A stretch of DNA of 64,000 nt from Methylococcus mesophilus (lineage in GTDB: Bacteria > Pseudomonadota > Gammaproteobacteria > Methylococcales > Methylococcaceae). This document shows positions 47,736-56,739 of this stretch, one piece after another. The notes under the pieces were generated by a model. It was not told where the DNA came from and searched no databases. It saw nothing but the letters and a program-made list of their open reading frames with translations. The stretch is from contig NZ_CP110921.1 of NCBI RefSeq assembly GCF_026247885.1, forward strand, positions 1,364,001 to 1,428,000, read 5' to 3'. The position numbers and the translations under genes were made by a program. Position 1 is the first letter of the stretch, and the number at the start of each line of letters is the position of its first letter.

Positions 47736-48011
47736 ATGACACCCAAGCCCACGGGCGACCACCGCCCGGATTCCGTCCTGACCCTCCCCCAAACCACGGC
47801 CTTGGTCCGCGACTGCGGTTTCTTGGCCGGTGAATTGAACGCGTTGGCCAGCTACGCCGAGCGGCTGTCCATCGCCTGCCCTGGCGACGGCCGACTTGAG
47901 GACATCGCCAAGCGGACCGATGACGCCTACAGCTTGATTAGGAGCGCCTACCGGGCCGCATGCTCGCTACAGGTTTCTGCCGAAGCAGGCAGCCAAGTGG
48001 GTGCGGCATGA
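47736..48011 (+). CDS. Hypothetical island protein (91 aa)
   Basis: 91 residues from ATG 47736 with GGAG nine bases upstream. It is helical (CGFLAGELNALASYAERLSI) and ends in IRSAYRAACSLQVSAEAG. No known family is recognised. It is the first of five genes joined by overlaps, ending in the RepA-like ATPase. Confidence 0.62.
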   Translation: MTPKPTGDHRPDSVLTLPQTTALVRDCGFLAGELNALASYAERLSIACPGDGRLEDIAKRTDDAYSLIRSAYRAACSLQVSAEAGSQVGAA

Positions 48012-48232
48012 ACGCTCTTGACCGCGTTACCGCCACCCAAACCAATCCGGTGATTTCCCCGCTGGGCCGAGCTGACACGCTGCTCCAGGCGTCGGCGGTG
48101 ATCCGGCATGTGGCCTATGGCGTGTTGCCCGGCCGTGAGCTTCTGTCTTTGCAGCAAACGCAACTGCTTTTGGAAGCGGCGGCCAGGGCATTGGACTTCG
48201 AGGCCGGACAAGGAGGGCAGCGCCATGCTTGA
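48008..48232 (+). CDS. Hypothetical island protein (74 aa)
   Basis: 74 residues, joined to the previous gene by an ATGA overlap. ADTLLQASAVIRHVAYGVLP and LQQTQLLLEAAARALDFEAG suggest two helices. No family is recognised. Position suggests a role with the RepA-like ATPase downstream. Confidence 0.6.
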   Translation: MNALDRVTATQTNPVISPLGRADTLLQASAVIRHVAYGVLPGRELLSLQQTQLLLEAAARALDFEAGQGGQRHA

Positions 48233-48329
48233 GCGCATCGAGCTGTTCCTGACGGCCTTGGGGGCGGTGGATGTGGTTTGCACGGTGGCGGATGCGGTCG
48301 CGGCCTGGCTGGCGGGAGGTGGGGTATGA
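48225..48329 (+). CDS. Very small hydrophobic island protein (34 aa)
   Basis: 34 residues: MLERIELFLTALGAVDVVCT and a second short apolar stretch. AGGAGG lies about ten bases upstream, and both ends overlap the neighbouring genes (ATGA with the next). Its tight packing argues that it is translated; it could be a single membrane helix. No family is known. Confidence 0.5.
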   Translation: MLERIELFLTALGAVDVVCTVADAVAAWLAGGGV

Positions 48330-48580
48330 ACGGCCGGAACGAACCCATCGACCTGAACACGGCGATGAACAACGGCATCCTGATGTCGCAGGCCATCGCG
48401 GCGGGGCTGGAACTGTTGCGGGTGAACCGCAGCGATGATCCCGGCCTGTCGGACGATCGCTACACGGCGTTCTGCTGGTGGCTGGAGCAATCGGCGCTGG
48501 AACTGGAACCGCTGTTCCTACAAGCGATCGAGGAGCAGAACCGCCGGCAGCAGCAGGAGGCGGAACGTGGCGATGCGTGA
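48326..48580 (+). CDS. Hypothetical island protein (84 aa)
   Basis: 84 residues from ATG, overlapping the previous stop by ATGA. It has NTAMNNGILMSQAIAAGLEL and a Gln/Glu-rich helical end (FLQAIEEQNRRQQQEAERGD). No family is recognised. Its end overlaps the RepA-like gene start by 14 bases. Confidence 0.6.
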   Translation: MNGRNEPIDLNTAMNNGILMSQAIAAGLELLRVNRSDDPGLSDDRYTAFCWWLEQSALELEPLFLQAIEEQNRRQQQEAERGDA

Positions 48581-49754
48581 GGGTAAACCGGTGTCGGCGG
48601 CCAGCCTGGCACAACGGGTGGTCGATCTGGCGGAGCGCGCCAAGGCTTGCCCTGAGCGCAGCCGAACGCCAGAGCAGCCGGAAACGCCCCGGCCTGCGCC
48701 GTCCCCGGCCGAACGCAACTGCGGCCGGCTCCAGTTGGGGCTGGCCCTGGTGCACGGCTCCAGCATCCAGCCGAAGCCGATCCGCTGGCTATGGCCGGGC
48801 TGGCTGGCGAAGGGCAAGCTGCATGTGATCGCCGGGCAGCCGGGGACCGGCAAGACCAGCATCGCCCTGGCCCTGGCGGCGACGGTGACGGCGGGCGGAC
48901 GCTGGCCGGACGGCACCGGCACGGCGCCGGGCAATGTGCTGGTGTGGTCGGGCGAGGACGATTGTCACGACACCTTGGCGCCGCGCCTTCTGGCTTCCGG
49001 CGCCGATCTGGGGCGCTGCTTCTTCGTGGGCGACATGCGCAGCCAGGAAGGCCGGCGGCCGTTCGATCCGGCGCAGGATATGCCGGCCTTGGCGAGAGCG
49101 GCGCGGGAGGTGGGTGAAATCCGCTTGATCGTGGTTGATCCCATCGTGTCGGCCATCGCCGGCGACAGCCACAAGAACGCGGAGACCCGGCGCGGATTGG
49201 CGCCCTTGGTGGAACTGGCGGCGCGGCTGGATTGCGCCTTGCTGGGCATCTCGCACTTCTCCAAGGGATCGGCGGGACGCGATCCGCTGGAACGGGTGAC
49301 CGGCTCCTTGGCCTTCGGCGCTCTGGCCCGCGTGGTGTTCGCGGCCTTCAAGCAGTCCGAGGAGGATGGCGGCGGGCGCTGCTTCTGCCGGGTGAAGTCC
49401 AACATCGGGCCTGACGATGGCGGCTTTGCCTACGACCTGAGCATCGAGGACTTGGCGGACCACCCGGGCGTGACAGCTTCGCATGTGGCCTGGGGCGAGG
49501 CCGTGGAGGGATCAGCGAGGGCGCTGCTGGCTCGGGCGGAGGCTTCGGGGAATCCGGATGAGGTGTCGGCCTTGGAGGAGGCTTGTGGGTTTCTGGCGGA
49601 GTTGCTGGCGGGTGGGCCGGTGAAGGCGAAAACCGTGAAACAGGAAGCCGAAGGCGCCGGCATTTCCGAAAGGACGCTGAAACGGGCGCGGAAGAAACTT
49701 GCCTTATCCGTGACCAAGACGGACATGGAGGGCGGCTGGGTCTGGTCGATCTGA
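48567..49754 (+). CDS. RepA-like hexameric AAA/RecA-fold ATPase
   Basis: 395 residues from GTG 48567, favoured because AGGAGG lies six bases upstream. The RecA-fold ATPase has Walker A GQPGTGKTSIALAL near residue 93, VLVWSGEDD, Walker B IRLIVVDPIVSAIAG and SHFSKGSAGRDPLERVTGS. The C-terminal ~70 residues hold a helical HTH-like part (GAGISERTLKRARKKLAL). RSF1010 RepA-type helicases share this core. Direct repeats follow immediately, so it may act on them. Confidence 0.82.
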   Translation: MAMREGKPVSAASLAQRVVDLAERAKACPERSRTPEQPETPRPAPSPAERNCGRLQLGLALVHGSSIQPKPIRWLWPGWLAKGKLHVIAGQPGTGKTSIALALAATVTAGGRWPDGTGTAPGNVLVWSGEDDCHDTLAPRLLASGADLGRCFFVGDMRSQEGRRPFDPAQDMPALARAAREVGEIRLIVVDPIVSAIAGDSHKNAETRRGLAPLVELAARLDCALLGISHFSKGSAGRDPLERVTGSLAFGALARVVFAAFKQSEEDGGGRCFCRVKSNIGPDDGGFAYDLSIEDLADHPGVTASHVAWGEAVEGSARALLARAEASGNPDEVSALEEACGFLAELLAGGPVKAKTVKQEAEGAGISERTLKRARKKLALSVTKTDMEGGWVWSI

Positions 49755-50290
49755 TGCCGAAGGGGGCCAAGCCTTGGCACTCTTCGAAGGGGGCCAAATG
49801 CGCCGAAGAGGGCCACACTTTTCCTTGGCACTCTTCGTGGGTGTTTGGCCCTTCTTCGAACGTTGAGCCATCGTCCGTTATTTGAAGCTTTAGGTGTAAC
49901 GCTGCCTTCACCCGATATAGTCCACGCTCCTTCCACCACCATTTCGTGTTCAGTCGAAGCGGGCGTTCGCACAATCATATCTGGTAGGCCCCTAACGGTT
50001 ACGTCCAGTCACTCACCCGCCATACGGCACGGCGAGAGGAATGACAGCAATCCCCCGATAGCAGAGGCTCCAGATTTGAGTGGTGATTTCCCGTAACTCA
50101 GCACAGACCATCGGTGACGCGAAGAACTCGTCGCCCTCAAGCACGTCGCCCACGCTATGTGCCTCCCACTTGGAGGCAAAGCCATCGAGAAGGGGCGTCG
50201 GCGACAGCCCGCTAGGAAATCGCAGCACAGTCCTTTTCCGAATGCCTCGATCGGCGGGATAATTAGCGTTTCAAGTTAGGAAAACACTTG
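49755..50290. other. Gene-poor 536-base gap with iteron-like repeats at its left end
   Basis: From 49758 to 49858 there are two copies of CGAAGGGGGCCAA (49758-49770 and 49785-49797), a variant CGAAGAGGGCCAC (49804-49816) and an inverted relative near 49844-49858. Two copies of CCTTGGCACTCTTCG lie at 49772-49786 and 49823-49837. This resembles iterons or operators. From 49860 to 50290 I see no convincing gene; a 71-codon minus-strand frame (50013-50228) has no recognisable family. Confidence 0.5.
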
Positions 50291-53029
50291 ATGCCTGAGC
50301 AAACGCCCCCAAAATCCCAGCCGTTCCGGATGCAGTCCGCGATGGTCCTCTTCGCGCTGGAGGAGGCTCTTGGCACGTACGTTGTCCAGAACGCCCATGG
50401 GCCTGACGCGATCCCCGAGAGCATGCGCAGCGAGATCGAGAAGCGGGTGTTTCAGGCGGCGGCGCCGGCTCCGGTCACACAACTCGTACAGGAAACCTAC
50501 ATCAAGGAAGTCATCGATCTCGCCCTCGCGACAGCGAAAGACCGAAGCGACCACGATCCGCTTAAGCGCATGAAGAAGCTCGTCGAGGCGCTTGAGGTGT
50601 TTGATATCCGCAACGCGGTGTGTCACCCGAACCGCCCTTTCCCAGAGCACTTCTGGCACCGAATGGCGTCTCTTGCGACGGATCCAGCCATCGAGACGCT
50701 TCGACTCCACCGTGTCACGGACGCCTTTCGGTGCGCTTCTGAGGGCCGGCTTATTCCGCCCCCAGAAGGATGGCTCCAGCAACGCGCGTGGATTGTCGCC
50801 AACAATCTTCCGAGTTCGTTCGACCATCAGGTCACGGGCCTGATTGCCCGAAAGGACGAGAAGGCCGACCTTAAGAAGCGGCTCGCAAAACCGCGAAACA
50901 ACTTCCTCGCCCTCGTTGGGCCAGGCGGAACCGGAAAAACGGCGCTCTGTCTTGAACTGCTTCGCGAAGTAGCACTCGATCCAGCGACTCTGTACTGGGC
51001 AGACGAGATCGTCTACGTCACGGCGAAGACGGAGAAGCTGACCCCCAATGGCATTGAGCCCATCGAGGACCCGGTTGACTCCCTTGAGTCAGTGAAGCAA
51101 GTGGTCGCCAGCGCTCTGCTGGGAGAGGACGCGGGCGCAACCGAGGACGAGCAGTCACGGGCGTTCGAATCCGCTACGAAAGGGCTCGCAGGAAGGCGTG
51201 TGCTGCTCTGCATCGACAACCTAGAGACTCTCCTTCGCGATCACGCCGACAAAGTTGAGGAAATGGTCCAGGAACTTCCGCCATCGTGGCGCGTACTGGT
51301 GACCAGTCGCGTTGCCGTGAACGGAGCGAACGTGTTGTCTCTTGGCCCGATCAAGCATGAGGGCGCCATGAAGCTTGCCCGGGACTACCTCTCTATTCGC
51401 GGCGCTGCCCGCCTTGTGGAAGATCAGTTGGTGCGCCTCGTTGACGTGTGCGACTGCAATCCCTTGGCGATTCGGCTCGCGGTGGACAGCTACGCGGCCG
51501 GGGCAGAGTTAGCGGCTGCGCTTACCCAAACCAAGGAGCGCATTGTCGAGTTCTCGTACACGTCCCTAGTCGATCATCTGTCTTCGGACGCTGGCAAGAT
51601 CCTCGAGTGCCTCTTCGGCTCAGCAGAGCCGCGGGGCCGATCCGAGATAGGACACTTGCTTGATCTCACGCCCGACCTGGTAGCGGAAGCCATCAACAGT
51701 CTGCTTCGTACCAGTCTCGTCACGAGACAGTTGGTGGGAGGGATTGAGAAATACACCCTAAGCTCCTCGGTCCGAGATCTTCTGCTTCGGACTCCTCGCA
51801 ACTCCTCTGTGCGGGCGGACGTGCAAGCTCGTCTCCGTGAGCAGCAGCGCCTGCTCGCTGACCTGGAGCAGAGCGGGTCGAAAGACCCGCTCGCCGAGGA
51901 CTTCGTGCCCGCTGAGGCACCTGATCACGTTCGCGCACTTGTTACACGAATGCGCCGCAGCATTTGTGGTCGGTCTGGACGCGCGGAGCAGTTGAGTCAT
52001 CTTACGGAAGTCCGCGCTGCAATCTCTTTTGACCCCAATGAGCCCGTCCTCCATCGCGCCGAGGCGCTTCTCCTCGAGCAACTGAATGATCGGTTTGCGG
52101 CGATCGAAAGTCTTACCAAGGCGTCGACGTGTGCGCGTGATGACTGGTCAGCGCGTCTGTTGTTGGCTGAGTTCCTTCGCGACGAACAACGCCTGCCGGA
52201 GGCGTTGGACCAGAGTGAGCGACTCATAACCGCGAAGCTTCTCTCTAGCGATGCGGTCGGTGTCCGTAACCGTGTGCGGCTCCTCCGTGCGCATTGGGTT
52301 ACCGTCTTGTGGATGAAGAGATTCAAGGAAGTGCTTGCAGCGACGAGCGACTGGCGAAAGGCTGGGGACCTTCGCTCCGCGCTGGAAGCGTTGCGGGTCT
52401 CGACATTCCAGCGCATCCTTGACGATTCCACCCTCGCTGCCCCTGAACGAACCGATGCGGTGCAATCGCTAGTCGAGTGCCTCGATGATGCTTTCAGGCT
52501 CGACGGCTATCTGCCGGAAGTCGTGCATGAGGGCTTCCATGCGATCGAGAGACTCGAGAAGCTCGGGCGGCGGCGACTGTTGTCACCCGAAGAGGTCGCA
52601 CTCTGCGCTGGACTTCTCGATCGCCACCTGCCTGCGATGTGCGGTAACCATCGGGACTACTCGCTCTCGGATGAGGGGATCGTCGGCCTTGTAACCTGTT
52701 TCCGCGACCTTCCCTGCGCGGATACGAACCCCTTGAAGGATGCACGCTGGTCGGACTTGATTGCCTTCGGCGAGGAAGAAGACCCGGCGCTCGAAGGCGC
52801 TGGCTACGAAACCGCCACGATCACGCGAGTGCTGTCCGATCGCGGCTACGCTTTCGCGCGTGCGCGCGATGGTAGTCGAGACTTCTACGTCCATCGGTCC
52901 GCTACCGACATGAGCGAGGTTGACTTCGGAAGGCTACGTCCAGGGACGCTTGTCTCTGTGCTCGCTGCAGATTCTCCGGGGGCAGCGACGGGGCGCGCAT
53001 GGCCGGCCAAGCATGTGATGCTTACGTAG
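50291..53029 (+). CDS. HEPN-like/STAND NTPase/cold-shock-domain fusion, probable defence protein
   Basis: 912 residues in order: an N-terminal helical region (~1-190) with RNAVCH at 107-112, an R-x4-H motif as in HEPN RNases; and a STAND/NB-ARC-type NTPase with Walker A GPGGTGKTAL near 210, Walker B VLLCIDNLE, sensor RVLVTSR and NPLAI. A helical, TPR-like region (~480-800) and a C-terminal cold-shock domain (~838-912; TRVLSDRGYAFARARDG, FYVHRS) follow. STAND proteins often sense phage products. It stands next to Gabija-type genes. Function is inferred. Confidence 0.72.
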   Translation: MPEQTPPKSQPFRMQSAMVLFALEEALGTYVVQNAHGPDAIPESMRSEIEKRVFQAAAPAPVTQLVQETYIKEVIDLALATAKDRSDHDPLKRMKKLVEALEVFDIRNAVCHPNRPFPEHFWHRMASLATDPAIETLRLHRVTDAFRCASEGRLIPPPEGWLQQRAWIVANNLPSSFDHQVTGLIARKDEKADLKKRLAKPRNNFLALVGPGGTGKTALCLELLREVALDPATLYWADEIVYVTAKTEKLTPNGIEPIEDPVDSLESVKQVVASALLGEDAGATEDEQSRAFESATKGLAGRRVLLCIDNLETLLRDHADKVEEMVQELPPSWRVLVTSRVAVNGANVLSLGPIKHEGAMKLARDYLSIRGAARLVEDQLVRLVDVCDCNPLAIRLAVDSYAAGAELAAALTQTKERIVEFSYTSLVDHLSSDAGKILECLFGSAEPRGRSEIGHLLDLTPDLVAEAINSLLRTSLVTRQLVGGIEKYTLSSSVRDLLLRTPRNSSVRADVQARLREQQRLLADLEQSGSKDPLAEDFVPAEAPDHVRALVTRMRRSICGRSGRAEQLSHLTEVRAAISFDPNEPVLHRAEALLLEQLNDRFAAIESLTKASTCARDDWSARLLLAEFLRDEQRLPEALDQSERLITAKLLSSDAVGVRNRVRLLRAHWVTVLWMKRFKEVLAATSDWRKAGDLRSALEALRVSTFQRILDDSTLAAPERTDAVQSLVECLDDAFRLDGYLPEVVHEGFHAIERLEKLGRRRLLSPEEVALCAGLLDRHLPAMCGNHRDYSLSDEGIVGLVTCFRDLPCADTNPLKDARWSDLIAFGEEEDPALEGAGYETATITRVLSDRGYAFARARDGSRDFYVHRSATDMSEVDFGRLRPGTLVSVLAADSPGAATGRAWPAKHVMLT

Positions 53030-53482
53030 AACTGGCGTACGCACAGCTGTGCTGCATACCCAATTCCGATGGTCCGTAGCCACCACTTGGTGATGGTTTT
53101 CCAGACACTGCCTATGATGAAAACTACGAACAATGGAAAGACTCTTCTGCACAGTAGAGGCAATCCAAACCGCACCACGGAGTGTTAACTATTCGTACGT
53201 CGCGGGAATCTGGAGAAAGGCGGATCCTGCTCAGTTAGGTGACTGTGGCTCCGATTGAGCCTGAATGACTTTTTCGGGTCCGTTGCAGCCATCGAGGGAT
53301 AATGCGCAAATATTCCGCTCCGGCCAAACACCAGACCTTCCCGAAAAGCCGTCGAATAGACAGGTTTTCAGCCAAAACATACCATCGTTGGCGAGTTGCC
53401 ATATTTCTGCACCAATGCGTTTTCCAGGCGCTTCGTGAGACGATGCAAAGTGTCTTGAAAAATCTAGGCTATGAGGCGACGC
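53030..53482. other. Gap of about 450 bases without a clear gene
   Basis: Between the STAND gene and the OLD-family nuclease no reading frame shows recognisable sequence. It is AT-richer than its surroundings and probably contains the promoter of the Gabija-type pair. No repeat structure was noticed. Confidence 0.4.
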
Positions 53483-55213
53483 ATGGCAAGAATCAGAAAA
53501 ATAGAGATTGCGAACTTCCGCGGGATTCAGCAGTTGGCCTGGTGCCCGGCGCCAGGCATCAACTGCCTGATTGGCCCTGGCGACAGCGGCAAGTCCACGG
53601 TGTTGGACGCGATCGATCTCTGCCTAGGAGCCAGGAGGAACGTCCAATTCTCGGATGCCGACTTCTTCGGCCTGGACATCACAACCCCGATCAGCATTAC
53701 GCTGACGCTGGGTGATCTTGACGATTCCTTGAGGACGCTTGAGAGCTTTGGTGCGTTCCTGCGGGGATACCACGCCACTACCGGCGCCGTCGAGGATGAA
53801 CCCTCCGCCCCCGCCGAGGTCGTGCTCTGCTTGAATCTGACAGTCGCCAGCGACCTTGAGCCCTCGTGGACACTTGTCTCCGATCGAGCCGCACAGCAAG
53901 GCATCGTCAAGACGCTGGCATGGAAGGATCGCGTCGCGCTTGCGCCTACGCGCATCGGCGCCCTCGCGGACTTCAACCTGGGGTGGCAACGGGGTTCCGT
54001 CCTGAACCGCATTTCGGAAGAAAGGGCCGACGCGTCGGCCGCACTGGTCAAAGCCGCCAGGGATGCACGCGGTGCCTTTGGAGACCAAGCCGAGCAGCAG
54101 TTGGGGGAGGCGCTGGAGATCGTCGCCACGACCGCCCAAGAGCTTGGCGTCTACATCGGCGCCAAAGCCAGGGCACTCCTCGATTCGCATTCGGTATCGT
54201 TCGGGGGCGGTACCATCTCCCTCCACAGCGAAAGCGGCATCCCGCTTCACAGCCTGGGTGTCGGCTCCACGCGCCTGCTCGTCGCTGGCCTGCAGCGCAA
54301 GGCGGCCAGCGACGCGTCAATTGTGCTTTCGGACGAGTTGGAATACGGGCTGGAGCCGCATCGAATCGTGCGGTTCCTGGGCTCTCTCGGTGCTAAGGAA
54401 GCCGCTCCGCTGCAGGTGTTTCTCACCACCCACTCGCCCGTAGCGTTGAGGGAGCTGTCGGGCAGCCAGCTCTTCGTACTACGCCGTGGTCCATATGGTC
54501 ACGAGGCCCTGATGGCCGGCGCCGACGACAGCATCCAAAGCACGATCCGCCTCTACCCCGAGGCCTTCCTGGCCGAGTCCGTGGTCGTGTGCGAGGGGGC
54601 CAGCGAAATCGGTCTGCTGCGCGGGCTGGACCTGTTCAGACTCGACCTGGGAAACGTAACCCTGCCGGCATTGGGGGTTGCTCTCGTCGACTGCGGTGGT
54701 GGGGAGCCGGATCGCCCGTTTGCCCGCGCTGCGGCATTCCAGTCTCTGGGCTATAGGGTGATGGTAGTGCGCGACGACGACAAAAAGCCCACTCCGGACA
54801 TCGAGCACGCGTTCGTCCAGAACGGCGGCACCGTCGTCGCCTACCGAGCAGGCCGTGCACTGGAGGACGAGCTGTTCGGCAGTCTCACGCCGGCTGCGTG
54901 CCAGAGGCTGATCGGCTACGCGAACGAGCTGCATGGAGACCTGATCGTCGAACACCTGCGCACCGTCTCGAACAACACGCTCACCTTCCAGCATGTCTGG
55001 GACGAGATCCAGAACACCGGCGCGCTGTCGGCCGAGCGTAGGGCCATCCTCGGCCAGGCGGCCCGCATCCGAAAAGCCGGCTGGTTCAAGTCCATCTCCT
55101 GGATGGAGGACGTGGCGAGGTCCATCGTCGCGCCGGACCTGGATCATTGCGATCCGGGCTTCCGCGCACTGGTGGACCAGGTATTCGAGTGGGCCGCTCA
55201 TGGGCCCCGCTGA
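53483..55213 (+). CDS. OLD-family ATPase-TOPRIM nuclease, GajA-like
   Basis: 576 residues from ATG 53483, favoured by GAGG at proper spacing. The ABC-type ATPase has Walker A GPGDSGKSTVL, signature-like HSLGVGSTRLLVAG, Walker B IVLSDELEYGLEPHR and H-loop FLTTHSPVAL. The TOPRIM domain has VVVCEGASEIGLLRGLD and MVVRDDDKKP. With the adjacent UvrD-like helicase it matches the two-gene Gabija defence system in order and size. GajA is a DNA endonuclease activated by nucleotide depletion. Confidence 0.82.
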   Translation: MARIRKIEIANFRGIQQLAWCPAPGINCLIGPGDSGKSTVLDAIDLCLGARRNVQFSDADFFGLDITTPISITLTLGDLDDSLRTLESFGAFLRGYHATTGAVEDEPSAPAEVVLCLNLTVASDLEPSWTLVSDRAAQQGIVKTLAWKDRVALAPTRIGALADFNLGWQRGSVLNRISEERADASAALVKAARDARGAFGDQAEQQLGEALEIVATTAQELGVYIGAKARALLDSHSVSFGGGTISLHSESGIPLHSLGVGSTRLLVAGLQRKAASDASIVLSDELEYGLEPHRIVRFLGSLGAKEAAPLQVFLTTHSPVALRELSGSQLFVLRRGPYGHEALMAGADDSIQSTIRLYPEAFLAESVVVCEGASEIGLLRGLDLFRLDLGNVTLPALGVALVDCGGGEPDRPFARAAAFQSLGYRVMVVRDDDKKPTPDIEHAFVQNGGTVVAYRAGRALEDELFGSLTPAACQRLIGYANELHGDLIVEHLRTVSNNTLTFQHVWDEIQNTGALSAERRAILGQAARIRKAGWFKSISWMEDVARSIVAPDLDHCDPGFRALVDQVFEWAAHGPR

Positions 55214-56618
55214 AATCGACCTTCGTGCGATCACACGCGGCACAGTTACCGCACCGGCCGGCTGCGGCAAGACGCAGTTGATCGCCCAGGCCCTGGCCGG
55301 CCATCGGAGCAGCAAGCCTATCCTCGTGCTGACGCACACGAACGCCGGGGTTGCGGCCCTGCGCGGCCGGCTGGACCGGGCCGGGGTGCCGACCACCGCT
55401 TATCGGTTGAGCACCATCGATGGTTGGGCCATCCGGTTGATCTCGGCCTTTCCCGGCCGCAGCGCCCACGATCCGGAGATTCTGCGGTTGGCCGTGCCAG
55501 CGCGCGACTATCCGGCGATCCGGGATGCCGCCTGGAAGCTGCTGCAGGCCGGGCACGTCAGCGAGGTACTGAAAGCCTCATATGCACATCTGATCGTCGA
55601 TGAGTACCAGGACTGTTCGGTGCCTCAGCACCACATCGTCTACTTCCTCTCACTGATCCTGCCGACCTGCGTGCTGGGCGACCCGATGCAGGCGATCTTC
55701 GGGTTCCGCGGCAATGCGCTGGCAGACTGGAATCAGCAGGTGTGCACACATTTCCCCGTCGTCGTGGAACTGACAACGCCCTGGCGATGGCGCAATGCCG
55801 GTGCGGAAGTACTCGGGCAGTGGCTACTGGAGGCCCGGCGGCGGCTGGCCGCGGGGCATTCGGTCGACTTGCGCAGTGGACCACCGGGGCACGTGATCTG
55901 GATGCAGGCCGTCCCGCCCAACGATCACGCCCAGCGGCTGGCTGCGGCGAAAACGGTGCCGCCCACCGCTGACGGGCGCGTGCTTATCATTGCCGACAGC
56001 CGGAACCGGGCAGCTCAACAGAACTTCGCGAGCCAGACACCAGGGGCTTCGACGGTGGAGGCCGTCGATCTGCACGACCTCATGGCCTTTTGCACCAGCT
56101 TTGACGTTCATTCACCGGATGCACTCGGACAGATACTAGCACTAGCGCAGAGCGTGATGACCAATGTCGGCATGGCAGAACTGAACCGGCGGTTGGAGTC
56201 GTTGTCACGGGGAACGGCACGAAATCCACCGACTGAAGCTGAGAGCCGTGCCATGGAATTCCTGCGTGCGCCATCGCTCGCAACAGCGATCGCGTTGCTT
56301 TCGGATTTACGCGCGCTACCAAACGTGCGCGTGCATCGCCCCACGATATTCTATGGCGTACTCAAGGCGCTCAGACATTCCTCGACGGGGACCATCCCGC
56401 TCGTAGAGGCAGCCCGACGGGTGCGTGAGGAAAGCAGGCTGCTGGGGCGTCCTCTACCCAAGCGCGCCGTCGGCAGCACACTTCTCCTTAAGGGACTGGA
56501 AGCGGAGGTGTCGGTGCTGCTTGACACAGAGGGTATGAGCGCTCAGCACCTATACGTAGCTATGACCAGGGGTTCGATGAAGCTGGTGGTATGTAGCGCT
56601 AGCCCTATCGTGGGGTAG
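55200..56618 (+). CDS. UvrD/Rep-like superfamily 1 helicase, GajB-like
   Basis: 472 residues from ATG 55200, overlapping the nuclease gene by 14 bases. Helicase motifs: I TAPAGCGKTQLIAQAL, Ia VLTHTNAGVAALRGRL, II HLIVDEYQDC, III CVLGDPMQAIFGFRG, IV-like TTPWRWRNAG, V-like GSTLLLKGLEAE, VI YVAMTRGSMKLVV. GajB senses DNA ends and promotes GajA activity. The overlap points to one operon. The assignment to Gabija is by architecture. Confidence 0.82.
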   Translation: MGPAEIDLRAITRGTVTAPAGCGKTQLIAQALAGHRSSKPILVLTHTNAGVAALRGRLDRAGVPTTAYRLSTIDGWAIRLISAFPGRSAHDPEILRLAVPARDYPAIRDAAWKLLQAGHVSEVLKASYAHLIVDEYQDCSVPQHHIVYFLSLILPTCVLGDPMQAIFGFRGNALADWNQQVCTHFPVVVELTTPWRWRNAGAEVLGQWLLEARRRLAAGHSVDLRSGPPGHVIWMQAVPPNDHAQRLAAAKTVPPTADGRVLIIADSRNRAAQQNFASQTPGASTVEAVDLHDLMAFCTSFDVHSPDALGQILALAQSVMTNVGMAELNRRLESLSRGTARNPPTEAESRAMEFLRAPSLATAIALLSDLRALPNVRVHRPTIFYGVLKALRHSSTGTIPLVEAARRVREESRLLGRPLPKRAVGSTLLLKGLEAEVSVLLDTEGMSAQHLYVAMTRGSMKLVVCSASPIVG

Positions 56619-56625
56619 AACAGAG

Positions 56626-56739
56626 ATGCGTAATGGCAAGAGGCTTGCCGAACACAAAGGGGCAGTAGTTGTCGCCGTGGTGGATGGCGAGCTGACGGTC
56701 AAGCGCTTGTGGTACCCGACGCCGGAGCGGGCCGAATGA
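56626..56739 (+). pseudogene. Remnant of a UmuD/LexA-like S24 peptidase
   Basis: A 37-codon frame whose middle, VVVAVVDGELTVKRLWYPTP, matches the region of UmuD-like proteins around the catalytic Lys. Nothing of the N-terminal part or the Ser motif is present. It lies seven bases after the helicase gene. It looks like a leftover of another mobile element gene rather than a working protein. Confidence 0.5.

Noticed and set aside
50013-50228. 71-codon minus-strand frame
   Set aside because: Looks a little protein-like, but no family, no clear ribosome site, and no neighbour supports it.
52885-53178. Hydrophobic minus-strand frame (97 codons)
   Set aside because: Half of it is antisense to the cold-shock domain; hydrophobicity alone is not enough.
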